This document shows, piece after piece, positions 34,892 to 45,215 of a stretch of DNA of 64,000 nt. The notes below the pieces were generated by a model. It did no database searches. It had not been told where the DNA came from and saw only the letters and a program-made list of their open reading frames with translations. The DNA comes from Phlebopus portentosus (Eukaryota > Basidiomycota > Agaricomycetes > Boletales > Boletinellaceae): the NCBI GenBank assembly GCA_037892935.1, contig JAYXKI010000012.1, forward strand, positions 372,001 through 436,000, in the 5' to 3' direction. How positions within the stretch are numbered: position 1 is the first letter of the stretch; the number at the start of each line of letters is the position of its first letter. Made by a program: the position numbers and the translations under genes.

Positions 34892-35361
34892 GTACCTACG
34901 TGGTGAGAATCCCGACTACGATCCTGCACCTATCGTCTCGGCCTTCAACCTGATCGTTATGGCGCATGCCGCTCACACTGGTTTTCGCGCACTCACCAAG
35001 GATGCATACTATTTCGACCCCAATGCGGATACGGGCGTGCCTACTCGCCCTAGCATCAAGGTCGTCAACGGCTTCTTCGCTTCCGTCCATCCAGTTCACA
35101 AGTCCCTCATGGTCAGCGTGAATACGTGCATGAGCGCGTTCCACGTCCCGCGAAGCATGGCCGATGCGCTGCGCGAGTTCATGCAGCAATCTCGCGGTGC
35201 CGTACCTCAGAAATTCTTCGGTAATATGAGGGTAGTTACAAGTTACCTCGGGTACGATAGGCGCAACACCGTGAAGGCGATTGGACCCGGTACGGCGAGA
35301 CGGACAAAGATCCAGAGTGAAAAATTCGGCAATATCACAGTGGAGGAATATTTCCAGAAAA

Positions 35362-35408
35362 GTAAGTCATCCGTGGATCGAATAGGAATCGTGCTGACTA
35401 TCGCACAG
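35362..35408 (+). other. Retained intron in the Argonaute piece (47 nt)
   Basis: The GT-AG intron begins GTAAGTCATCC and ends ATCGCACAG. Splicing joins EEYFQK to KFHITLRHADD in frame, giving the expected PAZ start. Confidence 0.85.
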
Positions 35409-36689
35409 AGTTCCACATCACACTCCGCCACGCAGATGACCTGCCCGTGGTGAATGTCGGGAAAGAGGGCAAGGACGTTTTCGTACCAGCCGAGCTGTGC
35501 AAGATTGTACCAGGGACCCTTTTCGCGGGTGAGCTGAAGTCTGGGGAGAGCGCAGCCCTGTGTGCTGCAAACAACAAGACGCCAGCCGGTCACGCACAGA
35601 CAATCACTATCAAGGGTCTCCGTCTCCTAGGCTTCGAGGAGGGCACACCTCCGATGGTCAGCTTCGGAATCAAAATCTTGACAAATATGGCTGTTGTCGC
35701 GGCTCGCGTTCTCCCCGCACCGTTGGTGATTTATCCTTCGGGCCGTGCACAAATTGTCAATGGATCTTGGACGGCGCGTGGCATTCAGTTCGCGAGGCTT
35801 GCAGAGCTTAAACGCCTTGCAGTTGTGGTCTTAAAGGATGGGAATATAGAAGAGTCCAACAGCTCGCTCGAGGTGCAGGTGCGCGAGGCGGTGAAGGCTC
35901 TGATCGGAAAATGTCACGCACGTGGAATGAACGTCAACTCGGACTTCATCATGCAGGTCCTGCAGCTCCGCCGTCCGAGTCGAGAGGATCCATACCGCGA
36001 TGAGGATGTGGACAAAGTATCAAGGTTGTTCGAATCGCTGCCAGGCAGGCCCCAGATGGTTCTCGCCCTCATGTCAAACAGCACATCTATGCGGGACTCC
36101 ACCGGTACTTTGACGTCGGCCAGGGCCTCCGGTCTGTGATTGGCCTCATCGAGAACATGCTCGACAAGGAGGGCCACGATCAGTATCTGCCGAATCTCGC
36201 GCTCAAGGTTAACACAAAGCTCGGTGGGGTCAACCATCGGCTGGAGCCTGCTTCTCTGAAACGGCTGGCAAACACGATGGTGGTCGGGTTCGATGTGATT
36301 AAGCCGGGTGGGAATGCGGTCAAGGGCGCGCCTGGTATCGCAGCGGTCGTGGTGTCGTGCGACGTGAACTTCACCCCAGTGCCATGCAAGTGTCTCCCTT
36401 CAGGGAGTAAAAGAAGAGGTGAGCTCTCGTTTTTATGCTATTATGCAGGCGCCTGATGCAGCTATTCATAGACAGTTGAAAACTTACGTGTCAAAGCATG
36501 GGCTCGTTCCCCGAACGGATCCTTATATTCCGTGCCAGTATTTCAGACGGCCAGCACGCGCGGGTAATGGCCACCGAGATCAAGCAGCTGAACGAAGCAT
36601 TCGGTGAACTGAAGAAATACAAACCGAAGTTGACTTACATCACTTGTAGCAAAGGTCATCAGACTCGGTTCTACCCCAGCCGCAGACGA

Positions 36690-37400
36690 TCCTAAGTTCG
36701 AAATGCCCCTATACAGTTCCTTGAGTTGCTGTACGAAAACACTGGAACTTGCATATTCCCGAGGCTGCCCGTCAAACAAGTGTCGATGATGTTGACGACC
36801 GTCAGTGGTGGTCGCTAGTTCGGCAAACGTTTGCATGGCAGCCCCATTGACTCTGAGCTTCGAAGTCTTCGTGATCGGACTGTGGCAGCCTGGACTTCAC
36901 TGCGGAAACGGGATATAAGCTGGAAGGCTAGGTCGGCGGCGATATGTGGTGGAGGTCTGTCATTTCGTTCGTGCTGGTCATGGATGAGGCTGAGACAACG
37001 GTATACACGCATCTCCAATTCGTTAGGTGATTCAGCCTTTCCTCTTTGATCGTCACAGAACTCCTTTAGAGACAGCAGAGCTTTTGCAGGCGTAAAGATC
37101 CAGACAACAACTTGACGGCAAGGTTGAGGACTCACAGTTCATAAGCTGCTGGATCTCCAAAGCTCGATCAAACGTAGGTACGTCGTACATGAGATAGAGT
37201 GAAAGGATATGAAAACGTGTACATCGTTCGTGAGACTCGATAGCTATTGGTCCGTTGTCTTGCTGAATCGTGAAACCGTTGCGTACAGCTCGAGAGCGAT
37301 CTCTGGCAAATGCCCGAGTCTCCGTGAAGTCACTGAAGTTCATCAGACGCATCCTGCACATCACGACGACTGACAAGACCTCGTGCTCTATGGTGGGAAC
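36690..37400 (-). pseudogene. SAC3/GANP family gene fragment, antisense inside the Argonaute copy
   Basis: Read on the minus strand from about 37370: DFTETRAFARDRSRAVRNGF, TIQQDNGPIAIESHERCTRF and HILSLYL match the signature of SAC3/GANP proteins, which act in nuclear mRNA export (TREX-2) and related complexes. QQLMN follows, then an apparent GT-AG intron (about 37079-37132), then SLKEFCDDQRGKAESPNELE, IHDQHERNDRPPPHIAADLA and MQTFAELA near 36836. The reading frame then decays. It is a fragment with neither N- nor C-terminal end, and the kept intron points to capture from genomic DNA. Confidence 0.8.
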
Positions 37401-37659
37401 GAGCATAGACCAGGGCATGACGAGCATTTACGACTACGATTTCCCTTTGCAGGCTCATGCAGGCATGCAAGGTATCGCTCGTGCAGTTCACTACACCGTC
37501 CTCCATAAGGACAAGAAGTTATCTCCCAACACCCTACAGCAAGGCATCAATGAAATCTCATACCTGTGGTCAGCATCAACGAAGGGTGTGAGCCTGAAAC
37601 TGCCAGCCTACTGGCAAGTCAAGCATGTGCAAGGTGATGTCGCCGGTCGAGGGCAGTAA

Positions 37660-38319
37660 GGAGGTGAGGATGGGGAAGGAGGGATGTGACTTGTATGAGT
37701 TGCGAGTTGCAAAGTCAACTTCGTCACGTGCAACAAAAGGGTAAGACCGAAAAAAAAAGACAAGATTGATGCTCCCCATGTTCACAAGTCCTAATGATAA
37801 CAAACAAATCTTGATAAAATTGAACCTAAATTTATATCATTATAGCACTTTCTAAAGCTGCCTGATGTAAACAAAGCAAGCTCAGAAGGTCAGCATAACC
37901 AGAAAGTACTGTACTATATTTAAGGTGTTATTTAACTCTATCATGTGATTGTGGGAAAGTCTTCAAAAACTCGGATGCGTACGCATCTGTTGCTCTTACT
38001 CTTAGGAGGTGTGTATTTGGGTAGGTCATGTAACCCATGACTACACTAGCTTTATACATCATCTACACGAGATCCGTATTAAATTGCAAATGTATAACCA
38101 GCACTGGTTTAGCACGGACCGTCTAGATGAAATAGGTTGTACATACATATAGATATGCATACATGACCTACATCTCTATGTGTAGGCCTGCATACATTTA
38201 CTCTCTGCTTTGTTAACAGGCTCTGCTGCCTCAACAGTTAGAAATTTTGTTTTCCGCTTTCAGACCAATTTATAATTATATTTGATTAGAAATTATCAAA
38301 ATACATGCAAGCTTAGCAG
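37660..38319. other. Spacer between the Argonaute and Hsp70 pieces
   Basis: No recognised gene. It contains the second 14 bp palindrome GATGCGTACGCATC at 37974-37987 and AT-rich sequence on both sides. Confidence 0.5.
37974..37987. repeat. 14 bp palindrome GATGCGTACGCATC (right of Argonaute block)
   Basis: Identical to the core of the 22 bp palindrome at 34415-34436. The pair brackets the Argonaute/SAC3 segment. Confidence 0.85.
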
Positions 38320-40150
38320 ACGGTGGCACCATACACAACAGTCTTATCTGGGTTGATAGACTTGCATGGCTCCTTGCTATTGAAGAAGTCAGGCATGAAC
38401 TTGACAATTCAGGGTATACAGGTGGAACCATTGACAAGGATGATCTTGTGTACATTGGAATTGTCTATCTTGGAGTCCCGGATAATCTTCTCAACAGGCT
38501 CAAGCATGGAATGGAAGAGATCCTGGCACAGCTTCTTGAATCATTGTCGGCATACGTCAAGAAGATCTCTGACTTCTTCATTGGGACAGTTATATTATGC
38601 TTGATAAATGCAGTTATGACACTGCCAGTGGTCTCGATACCGAGCGACAGAGGAGCGACATCGAGCAAGAAGGGGTCTTGGGTCTTCTCCGAGGTGTTGC
38701 CCTTGAGGATAGCAGCCAACAATCTTGTTCGCTTGGAGCAAAATGATCTGCCTGGGGACCCACACTATTTGACTGAGTTTGGCCCCAGTCTCCTCGCTCT
38801 GGGGAATGCCACACAGAGATCAGAGACAATAATACAAAGTGAAAGCAATACGACATACTGCATGTTTATTCATCACTATGGAAGCCAGCATTGTACAGAG
38901 GAGTGACAGAAAGATTGAGATGAAAGCCTGCATAAAATTGGTCAGAGTTCAGACATGAATATATAGGTTGGGTATGCACTCAAATAGGGCACTAGTCAGA
39001 CCTGGAGACACACCATAGACATCTTGTGCAACGATGGCTGTCAGTTGAAGATGATATAACTATGTTGATACTGAAGAAAGATGTCCATATGCTTATTGTA
39101 CCAAAGATCTATATGCTTTCCGGTATCTTGAATCACATATTGCACTTGAGGGTATTCTCTCGATCCATTCTGCACGAGCTCTTATAAGTACGCGATATTG
39201 TATGGAGTCACTGTCAAACAATTTTAAATCACACATCAACCAAGATGCTCTTCCTACTAACCTCTTTCTTAGTATGTGAGAGGCATGATAATGCTCTTCA
39301 GTGTGGCAACTTCGTCCAGTTCCAGATTTGGGTCTCCGGTGATGACAGTATGTGCCAAAAAAATCAATACATTTCTCTATCAAGTTACTATGTAGATGTC
39401 CGCGACAGCCTCATCTGGGTTGCCAGACCTGCATGGCGCCTTGCTGTTGAAGGAGTCAGAAAAGAGCTTGACAATACAGAGGATATAGGTGGAACCTCCG
39501 ACAAGGACCATCTCGTGTATATTGGACTTATCAACCTTGGAGTCCCAGAGAACCTTCTCAACAGGCTCAAGCATAGACCGGAAGAGATCTTGGCATAACT
39601 CCTCGAATTGTGCATGGGTGATTGAGATGTAAAAGTTGATACTCTCATAGAGTGAATCAATTCCAATGGTCATCTGTGCTGCTGATGACAGTGTACGCTT
39701 CACACGCTTGCAAGCAGTACGGAGTCAGTAAAGAACACAAGGGTTCAATGAAAGATCTAAGAAAATCAGTGTCAATACTATGATCATACGCCATCAGAAT
39801 AACTTAAATTACATACCCTTCTTGTTCTTGCACTTGAACTCCTGAATAAAGTGGTTTACAAGGTGATTGTCAAAGTTCTCATCACCCAAGTGACTATTGC
39901 TGACAGTCGCCTTGACTTCAAAGATACCCTCCTCAATGGTCAAGAGTGATACATCAAAGGTACCTCCACCAAGGTCAAAAATGAGGACATTGCACTTGCC
40001 TTAGAGCTTCTTGTCAAGACCATACATGATAGCAGCCACTGTGGGTTCATTGATGAGTTGGAAGAAGTTGAGGCTAGAGATAACACTGGTGTCGCCTGAC
40101 ATTGCGAGTTGTTAAAGTAAGCAGGAATAGTGATGACAGCCTCAGTGACA
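38320..40150 (-). pseudogene. Hsp70 (cytosolic type) gene pieces, rearranged
   Basis: Minus-strand segments: TVTEAVITIPAYFNNSQC near 40110-40155; NEPTVAAIMYGLDKKL and [18 protein letters not shown] (39880-40060), the ATPase-domain phosphate loop region; [30 protein letters not shown] and [11 protein letters not shown] (39450-39703); [16 protein letters not shown] and [17 protein letters not shown] (38550-38700), the interdomain linker and start of the substrate domain. A second copy of the LCQDLF...LEPVEK segment lies at 38330-38545, after the linker instead of before it, so the fragment is rearranged. Stops and frame breaks are present and both termini are missing. It is clearly a relic of the ATP-dependent chaperone gene. 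Confidence 0.9.
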
Positions 40151-41212
40151 GTTCTGTAAAACAGTCATAAATGAGGAGGATAAAGCAGGGATGGAGATGA
40201 TTTGTAGGTGCTGAGGGTGAAAAGAGTGGCATGACAGTGGTGGCAAGAGACAAAGAGGACAACATGTCAAAATGAATCTAAGCCCGTCAAATACTGGCAC
40301 TGGCCCATGTAGATCTATGTAGATTTACATAGTTCTATTATGCAAATCTAGTCCAGTTCTTGTATATCAACTCTCAAAACCTAATCAAACACCATGTCAG
40401 CTAGATGAAACTATACAGACATTTATGTTAGGTGATCTACACAGAAATGCATATATTTGTGTACCTAATGTACCTTGTTCTACACAAATTTTCTGTGTGA
40501 TGTAAGACAGATTTTTGTGTAGATTTCCTTATCTTGGGTACATTCAGCTACACAGGCATGTGTTAAGGATCTCCAATATGCAGTGATTGATTGCTATTCA
40601 TAACTATGTACTAATATTGATATATAATATCATCTATATGCATTTATATATTACTATATATTACTAGTCATATATTGACTATGTATTACTAATCTCTATC
40701 TAGTAATATAGACAGTTTACCACTATAAACAACTATATACTTCTTTAAACTATGGACTATAACTATTTATTAGGATCTATACAGAGATATCAGACAATAT
40801 ACTACTATTAATTACTATTTATATCTATGTAGTATATGTTACTATAGGATATCATCTATATGCATCTATATATTACTATATATTACTATATATAACTAAT
40901 CATATATTGACTATATATTACTAACCTCTATTGCTATCTAAATACTGTTATGAATTGCTCACCACTATAAACAGCTATATACTTCTTTGAACTATTACCT
41001 ATAACTGTCTACCAGGCCCTATACAGAGGTATCAAACTATGTGATACTATTAATTGCTATTCATATCTATATACTATGCATTACTATAGAATACTATCTA
41101 TATGTATCTATATATTACTATATATTACTATAGTATACTATGCACTACTATGAACTACTATGGTGTTATAACTCACTATCCATTAATAACTTAAATGGAC
41201 TGATTTCCTGAT
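40151..41212. repeat. AT-rich right subterminal region with about 230 bp tandem repeats
   Basis: The TATATTACTATATATTAC-rich sequence is repeated: landmark CATCTATATGCA occurs at about 40631 and 40853, with a diverged third start near 41094, giving spacings of about 220-240 bp. No gene is seen. The right TIR ends at 41212-41216. Confidence 0.7.
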
Positions 41213-43618
41213 GTAGATGACCTCATTGGCCAAGCGCAAACTGAAAAGGAGCACTGGACACTCCTCAGGGCAATTCTACAGAAATGCCGAGAACTTGACA
41301 TCTATCTCAAAATCGAGAAATGTCATTTCCTCCAAACCCAACTCGACTATCTGGGATTTGTAGTAGGAACAAAAGGCATCCAAATGGATCCTTACAAACT
41401 CAAAGCAATACGAGAATGGCCTATACCAAAGACGAAACAACAGATCCGAAAGTTCCAAGGCTTTTGCAACTTCTACCGAAGATTCATCAGGAACTATGCC
41501 GATTTATACACACCTATTGGCGAACTTATCAAGAAGGATCACAAGTTCATTTGGACAGAAGCACAGGACAAAGCTTTTGAAAGTATCAAGAAGGCATTCG
41601 AAACCGAAGTGGCATTGGCAATGCCAAAGCCAGACAAACCATATACATTGGAAACCGATGCATCCGATGTAGCGATTGGTGCAGTCTTACAACAAGAAGA
41701 TGACCAAGGAGAACTGAGACCTTTAGGTTTCATGTCGAAAACACTATCAAGTGCTCAACGAAACTATCCGACGCATGACAAAGAGATGCTAGCAATCATG
41801 GAAGCACTCGGACATTGGAGACACTTATTGGAAGGAACAAAGGAACCAATAACCATCCGAAGCGATCATGCAAACCTCCGATACTTCATGACAGCACAGA
41901 ACTTAACGAGACATCAAGCGAGATGGGCACTAGAGTTATCACGATATAACTTCAAGATTCTCCATTGGCCAGGCAAGAAGAATCAGGCAGATGCACTATC
42001 ACGACGTGCCGATTATATGCCAGAGGACAAGGATAACTTAGGTGTTACCTTGCTACCACCTGATATGATCGAGCAACAGACATTGCGACGAACTGAGATC
42101 AATGGTCTATACAGGCTAGAAACAGAAATGGTCACTATCTCTGATCCAATCATTCGAACAATCAAGAGACACTACAACACCGAGGAGGCCAAGAAGGAAA
42201 TATTGGCGATCAAGAAGAGCAACGGCTACAGTTACAGGAATGGCTTGCACTACGTAACCAATGCATTATATGTCCCGCCATCCGCCAACCTAAAAGCGTT
42301 GCTAATCCAAAGGCGCCATGACCACAAGCTCGCAGGCCACCCAGGAGCAGAAAAGACCATAGAGCTTGTAAAGCGATCATACTATTGGCCGAAGATGGAA
42401 GAGATGATCCGAGAATATATCTCATCCTGTGACATATGTCAACGTGCAAAACCGATTCGGCAGTTTCGAAATCCGCTGCTCCAACTGTTGCAGGCACCGC
42501 ATCAACCATGGGAAACCATAACCTGTGACCTGATTACCGATTTACCAGTCAGCAATGAAGGCTACAGTTCGATACTTGTTATAGTGGACAAGCTCACTAA
42601 AATGGGGAAGTTCATTTCTTGCCAGGGGATACCCAATGCTAAGCAGTTGGCACGCTTGTTTCGCCAACACATCTTCAAATACTATGGGGCCCCTAAACAA
42701 GTAATCTCCGACCGAGGTAGCAACTTCACTGCGCAATTCCTCAAGGAGTTCTGCAGACTCATCGATGTCGAGTGGAAAACTAGTACAGCGTATCATCCAC
42801 AAACCGATGGTCAAACCGAGCAACTCAATCAAGAACTCGAACAGTACTTACGCTGCTACGTGTCCTACCGCCAAACAGATTGGGCAGAGTACATCGATAT
42901 GGCAGAATTCGCCTACAACAATCGAAAACACAGTACCACTCATCAGTCACCATTCTATACACTGTATGGATGGCACCCTCACCTGGATGTTGCGGAGACC
43001 GGTGATTCAAATGTGCCAGAAGCAATAAATCACCTAGAGGAGCTTCAACAAGTACAGCAAGAAGCCTATAATTCAATTAGGCAAGCAAACGAGGCAATGA
43101 AGCTTTATGCAGACCTGCATTGAGGCAAACTGCCAGAGTACAAGCCAGGAGATGAAGTGTTACTAGACATGAGGAATCTCAGTCGATTGGAACCGACAAA
43201 GAAACTTGCAATGAAATGGGCAGGCCCTTATAAAGTCGAAAAGGCAGTCAGACAAGTGTCATTCAGATTACGCTTACCCGAAACCCTTCCGATCCACCCT
43301 GTATTCCATGCAAGTCTTCTCAGGCCTTACAAGCGAAAGGACTACCCTGGAAGACCCACACTAGACGAGCCACCACCTATTGAAGTGGAGGGCCAAGCGG
43401 AATATGAAGTGGAGACAATTCATGATACACGACGTCATCGAAACAAGATACAGTATCTTATTCAATGGAAAGGATACCAAGAGCGAACATGGGAACCACT
43501 CGATAACCTTAAGAACTCCTATCAAATGATAGAAGAGTTCCACAAGAGGTACCCTCAGGCGATGAGGCCACCAAACCTTAATCAATGGATCGCCGAACGA
43601 AGACAAATTAGGAGATAA
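41213..43618 (+). CDS. Gypsy-B pol, part 2: RT C-terminal half, RNase H, integrase, chromodomain
   Basis: Resumes with VDD of the YVDD box, then LDYLGFVVGTKGIQMDP and the connection FQGFCNFYRRFIRNYADLY. RNase H follows (LETDASDVAIGAVLQQEDD, RNYPTHDKEMLAIMEAL, WPGKKNQADALSRRADY). The integrase zinc region is GHPGAEKTIELVKRSYYWPK with CDICQ. The integrase core has CDLITDLP, VISDRGSNFT and TAYHPQTDGQTEQLNQELEQ. The C-terminal part has YKVEKAVRQVSFRLRLP and HPVFHASLLRPYKRK. The chromodomain YEVETIHDTRRHRNKIQYL then IQWKGYQERTWEPLDNL lies near 43405-43510. A single TGA at 43121-43123 (probably from CGA) interrupts the frame. Otherwise the gene looks intact. Confidence 0.9.
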
Positions 43619-43873
43619 TTGCATCACATGCACTCCACCCGATGGAGCTACATATGGAGCCACAATAGAGATGATGAGTAAGGTATCCAACGACCTTACC
43701 AAGCAATGACATCACAGTGGCACCTCAAAGCGATAGCAGAAGAAGACAAATTAGGCAAGAGAGAGGCGACATACCAACAGGATGGTATAAAAGATGAAGA
43801 AACTCAAGCTTAAGGATCATCAACTCGAATCCTAACAGCTACTCATCTCTCAAAGACAACTACTACTCAGACA
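43619..43873 (+). other. Spacer between Gypsy-B pol and extra ORF
   Basis: Non-coding. TATAAAAG near 43786 followed by ACTCAAGCTTAAGG could be a promoter for a subgenomic transcript of the downstream ORF; this is inference. Confidence 0.35.
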
Positions 43874-44632
43874 TGCCAGTCTTCGACGAACTCCAAGCAT
43901 TCAGTACACCTGAAGATGCACCTGATTGGACGACTCAATGACGATGCATTCCTTACCTATGCAGTCGAACTCGAGACACGAGCCTTACATCGAGGACAAA
44001 TTGACTTCAGCCACGAGCCGACATACAAGAATGTCATGAGCATCTACCATTCAGCAATTCAAATTTGCGCCTACAGACGAGGCCTGACAATCGCAACTCT
44101 TAACCGAATAATGCGATGGAGTCACTACCATCCTATCAGCGTGGATATGATGAAGTACATGAACTACCTAGCTGATCAGACAGCCTTTTACGCTTCTCAT
44201 GCCATGCAGTTCATGGTGGTACTCAACATGACGAAGTACTACGAAGGTACTATGTACCAGGAGCTCATTCGAGCCAGACAATCTACAGGCCAAGCGAATG
44301 GTCTGTCAATTGACGACATCACACACCACTTAGTCGAAGAAAGGATAGTCAACTACGATCCACAATACCTTATGAAACTCAACGAGCGAGAAGAGGAAGC
44401 AAGGGAAAGACTACAGGCGACAAGACATCTGATGATGGAGGATATGATGATCACGATCTATCAGTATCCAAGCGAGATCTACCAGCCAGACAACATGCTC
44501 ACTATCACAGAGCAGGATGAAGAATTTGGTTCATCAGACGAAACCGATTCAGACGATTCAGACGAGGTTAGCGAACCACCGCCTACACCGATGAACTCAC
44601 AGGAAATGATACCTGAGAGTGAAGAACTATGA
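43874..44632 (+). CDS. Gypsy-B extra sense ORF after the chromodomain (env position)
   Basis: From the ATG at 43874 the frame MPVFDELQAFSTPEDAPDW runs to a TGA about 22 codons on. The overlapping frame starting at ATG 43916 (MHLIGRLNDDAFLTYAVELE) stays open for 238 codons to TGA 44630-44632. A one-base indel near 43935 probably split one ORF of about 250 codons. The product is mostly helical-looking, with RGLTIATLNRIMRWSHYHPI and EERIVNYDPQYLMKLNEREE, and ends in a very acidic tail (SSDETDSDDSDEVSEPPP). No signal peptide or membrane segment is seen, so it is not an obvious envelope protein. I recognise no family. Confidence 0.6.
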   Translation, partial: CQSSTNSKHSVHLKMHLIGRLNDDAFLTYAVELETRALHRGQIDFSHEPTYKNVMSIYHSAIQICAYRRGLTIATLNRIMRWSHYHPISVDMMKYMNYLADQTAFYASHAMQFMVVLNMTKYYEGTMYQELIRARQSTGQANGLSIDDITHHLVEERIVNYDPQYLMKLNEREEEARERLQATRHLMMEDMMITIYQYPSEIYQPDNMLTITEQDEEFGSSDETDSDDSDEVSEPPPTPMNSQEMIPESEEL

Positions 44633-45215
44633 TTTATGCAAGCTTTTCATTATTCTTTTATGCAACCCCTTTCCCATATCGTGACCTGACATGGTCAATT
44701 ATGCATTCTATTCTTTCTATGGTATTTATGGTCACATCCGACCAAATTATGCCTTTATGCAACCATAATTCCCAACTTGCTATGGTATTTATTCACCATA
44801 TTCACTGATATGCCGAGTTGTGAATAAGTTGATGGGCGGTTTAAGCCTACTTGGTTTAACCAACTATCAACTGTTGCACTTCTTGTGCATCCCAGTGATA
44901 CATGGCGCATTATGCACCCTTTTCTTATCTTCTATGCAGAGGAAGAGGAGCCAATAGGCACTCCGACTCTATTTTACTTTTTGAAAAACCCCTTTGGAGG
45001 CGGGCGAACCGTAGGTGAACCTATTGCTGTGTACTGGGTTGGTTAAACATCACCCCTTACCCAGCCAATACACCAGGCAAGCCACTTCCAAAGCAACAGA
45101 AAACTCATTTAGTAACGACTTTATGACTTTTTCTTTCTTATCACTTTTAATTGCGTCATAATCTTTTACATGATGCATATTTCACATTTCACATTCACAT
45201 CCCTTCCCACCACCC
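44633..45215. other. Non-coding segment between the Gypsy-B accessory ORFs
   Basis: Rich in TTTATGCAA/TATGCA words and otherwise featureless. No ORF supported. Confidence 0.4.

Larger units (their letters stand above)
34582..37659 (+). pseudogene. Argonaute (AGO) gene copy, broken and interrupted by a SAC3 piece
   Basis: Domains in order: N-terminal region (34600-34834), linker and PAZ (YFQKKFHITLRHADDLPVV then VFVPAELCKIVPGTLFAGE), MID (VNGSWTARGIQFARLAELKR), then PIWI with LPNLALKVNTKLGGVNHRL and NTMVVGFDVIKPGG (first catalytic Asp kept). In the second catalytic segment ILIFRASISDGQ stands where YRDGVSEGQ-like sequence is usual, so that Asp is lost. The C-terminal part (37370-37659) has YDYDFPLQAHAGMQG and HYTVLHKD. 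Introns remain at 34835-34891 and 35362-35408, so this is genomic rather than cDNA-derived. A frameshift lies near 36076, and 36690-37370 is replaced by antisense SAC3 sequence. Known AGOs bind small RNAs in RNA silencing; this copy cannot encode a full one. Confidence 0.9.
33438..41212. mobile_element. 7.8 kb TIR element carrying captured host gene pieces
   Basis: Inserted in the RT gene of Gypsy-B. The left end reads CTACATCAGGAAA, then one mismatch, then CAGTCCA. The reverse complement of the right end, read from 41216, gives the same, so there are 20 of 21 matching terminal positions. Both subterminal regions are AT-rich with many CTATAG-type words. No transposase gene is recognised, so it would be non-autonomous. 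Cargo: Argonaute pieces (plus), SAC3/GANP piece (minus) and Hsp70 pieces (minus). The RT frame is restored if 33438-41212 is removed, in which case GTAG at 41213-41216 belongs to the host gene. No clean direct target duplication is seen and the boundary is uncertain by about 4 bp. Confidence 0.75.

Noticed and set aside
34582..37659. Functional Argonaute or RNAi locus
   Set aside because: A frameshift, a lost catalytic Asp, an antisense insertion and a missing N-terminus exclude a working protein.
33438..41212. Helitron as explanation for the gene-capturing element
   Set aside because: Helitrons capture genes but have no terminal inverted repeats. Here the termini are inverted, and no TC start or CTRR end with hairpin was seen.
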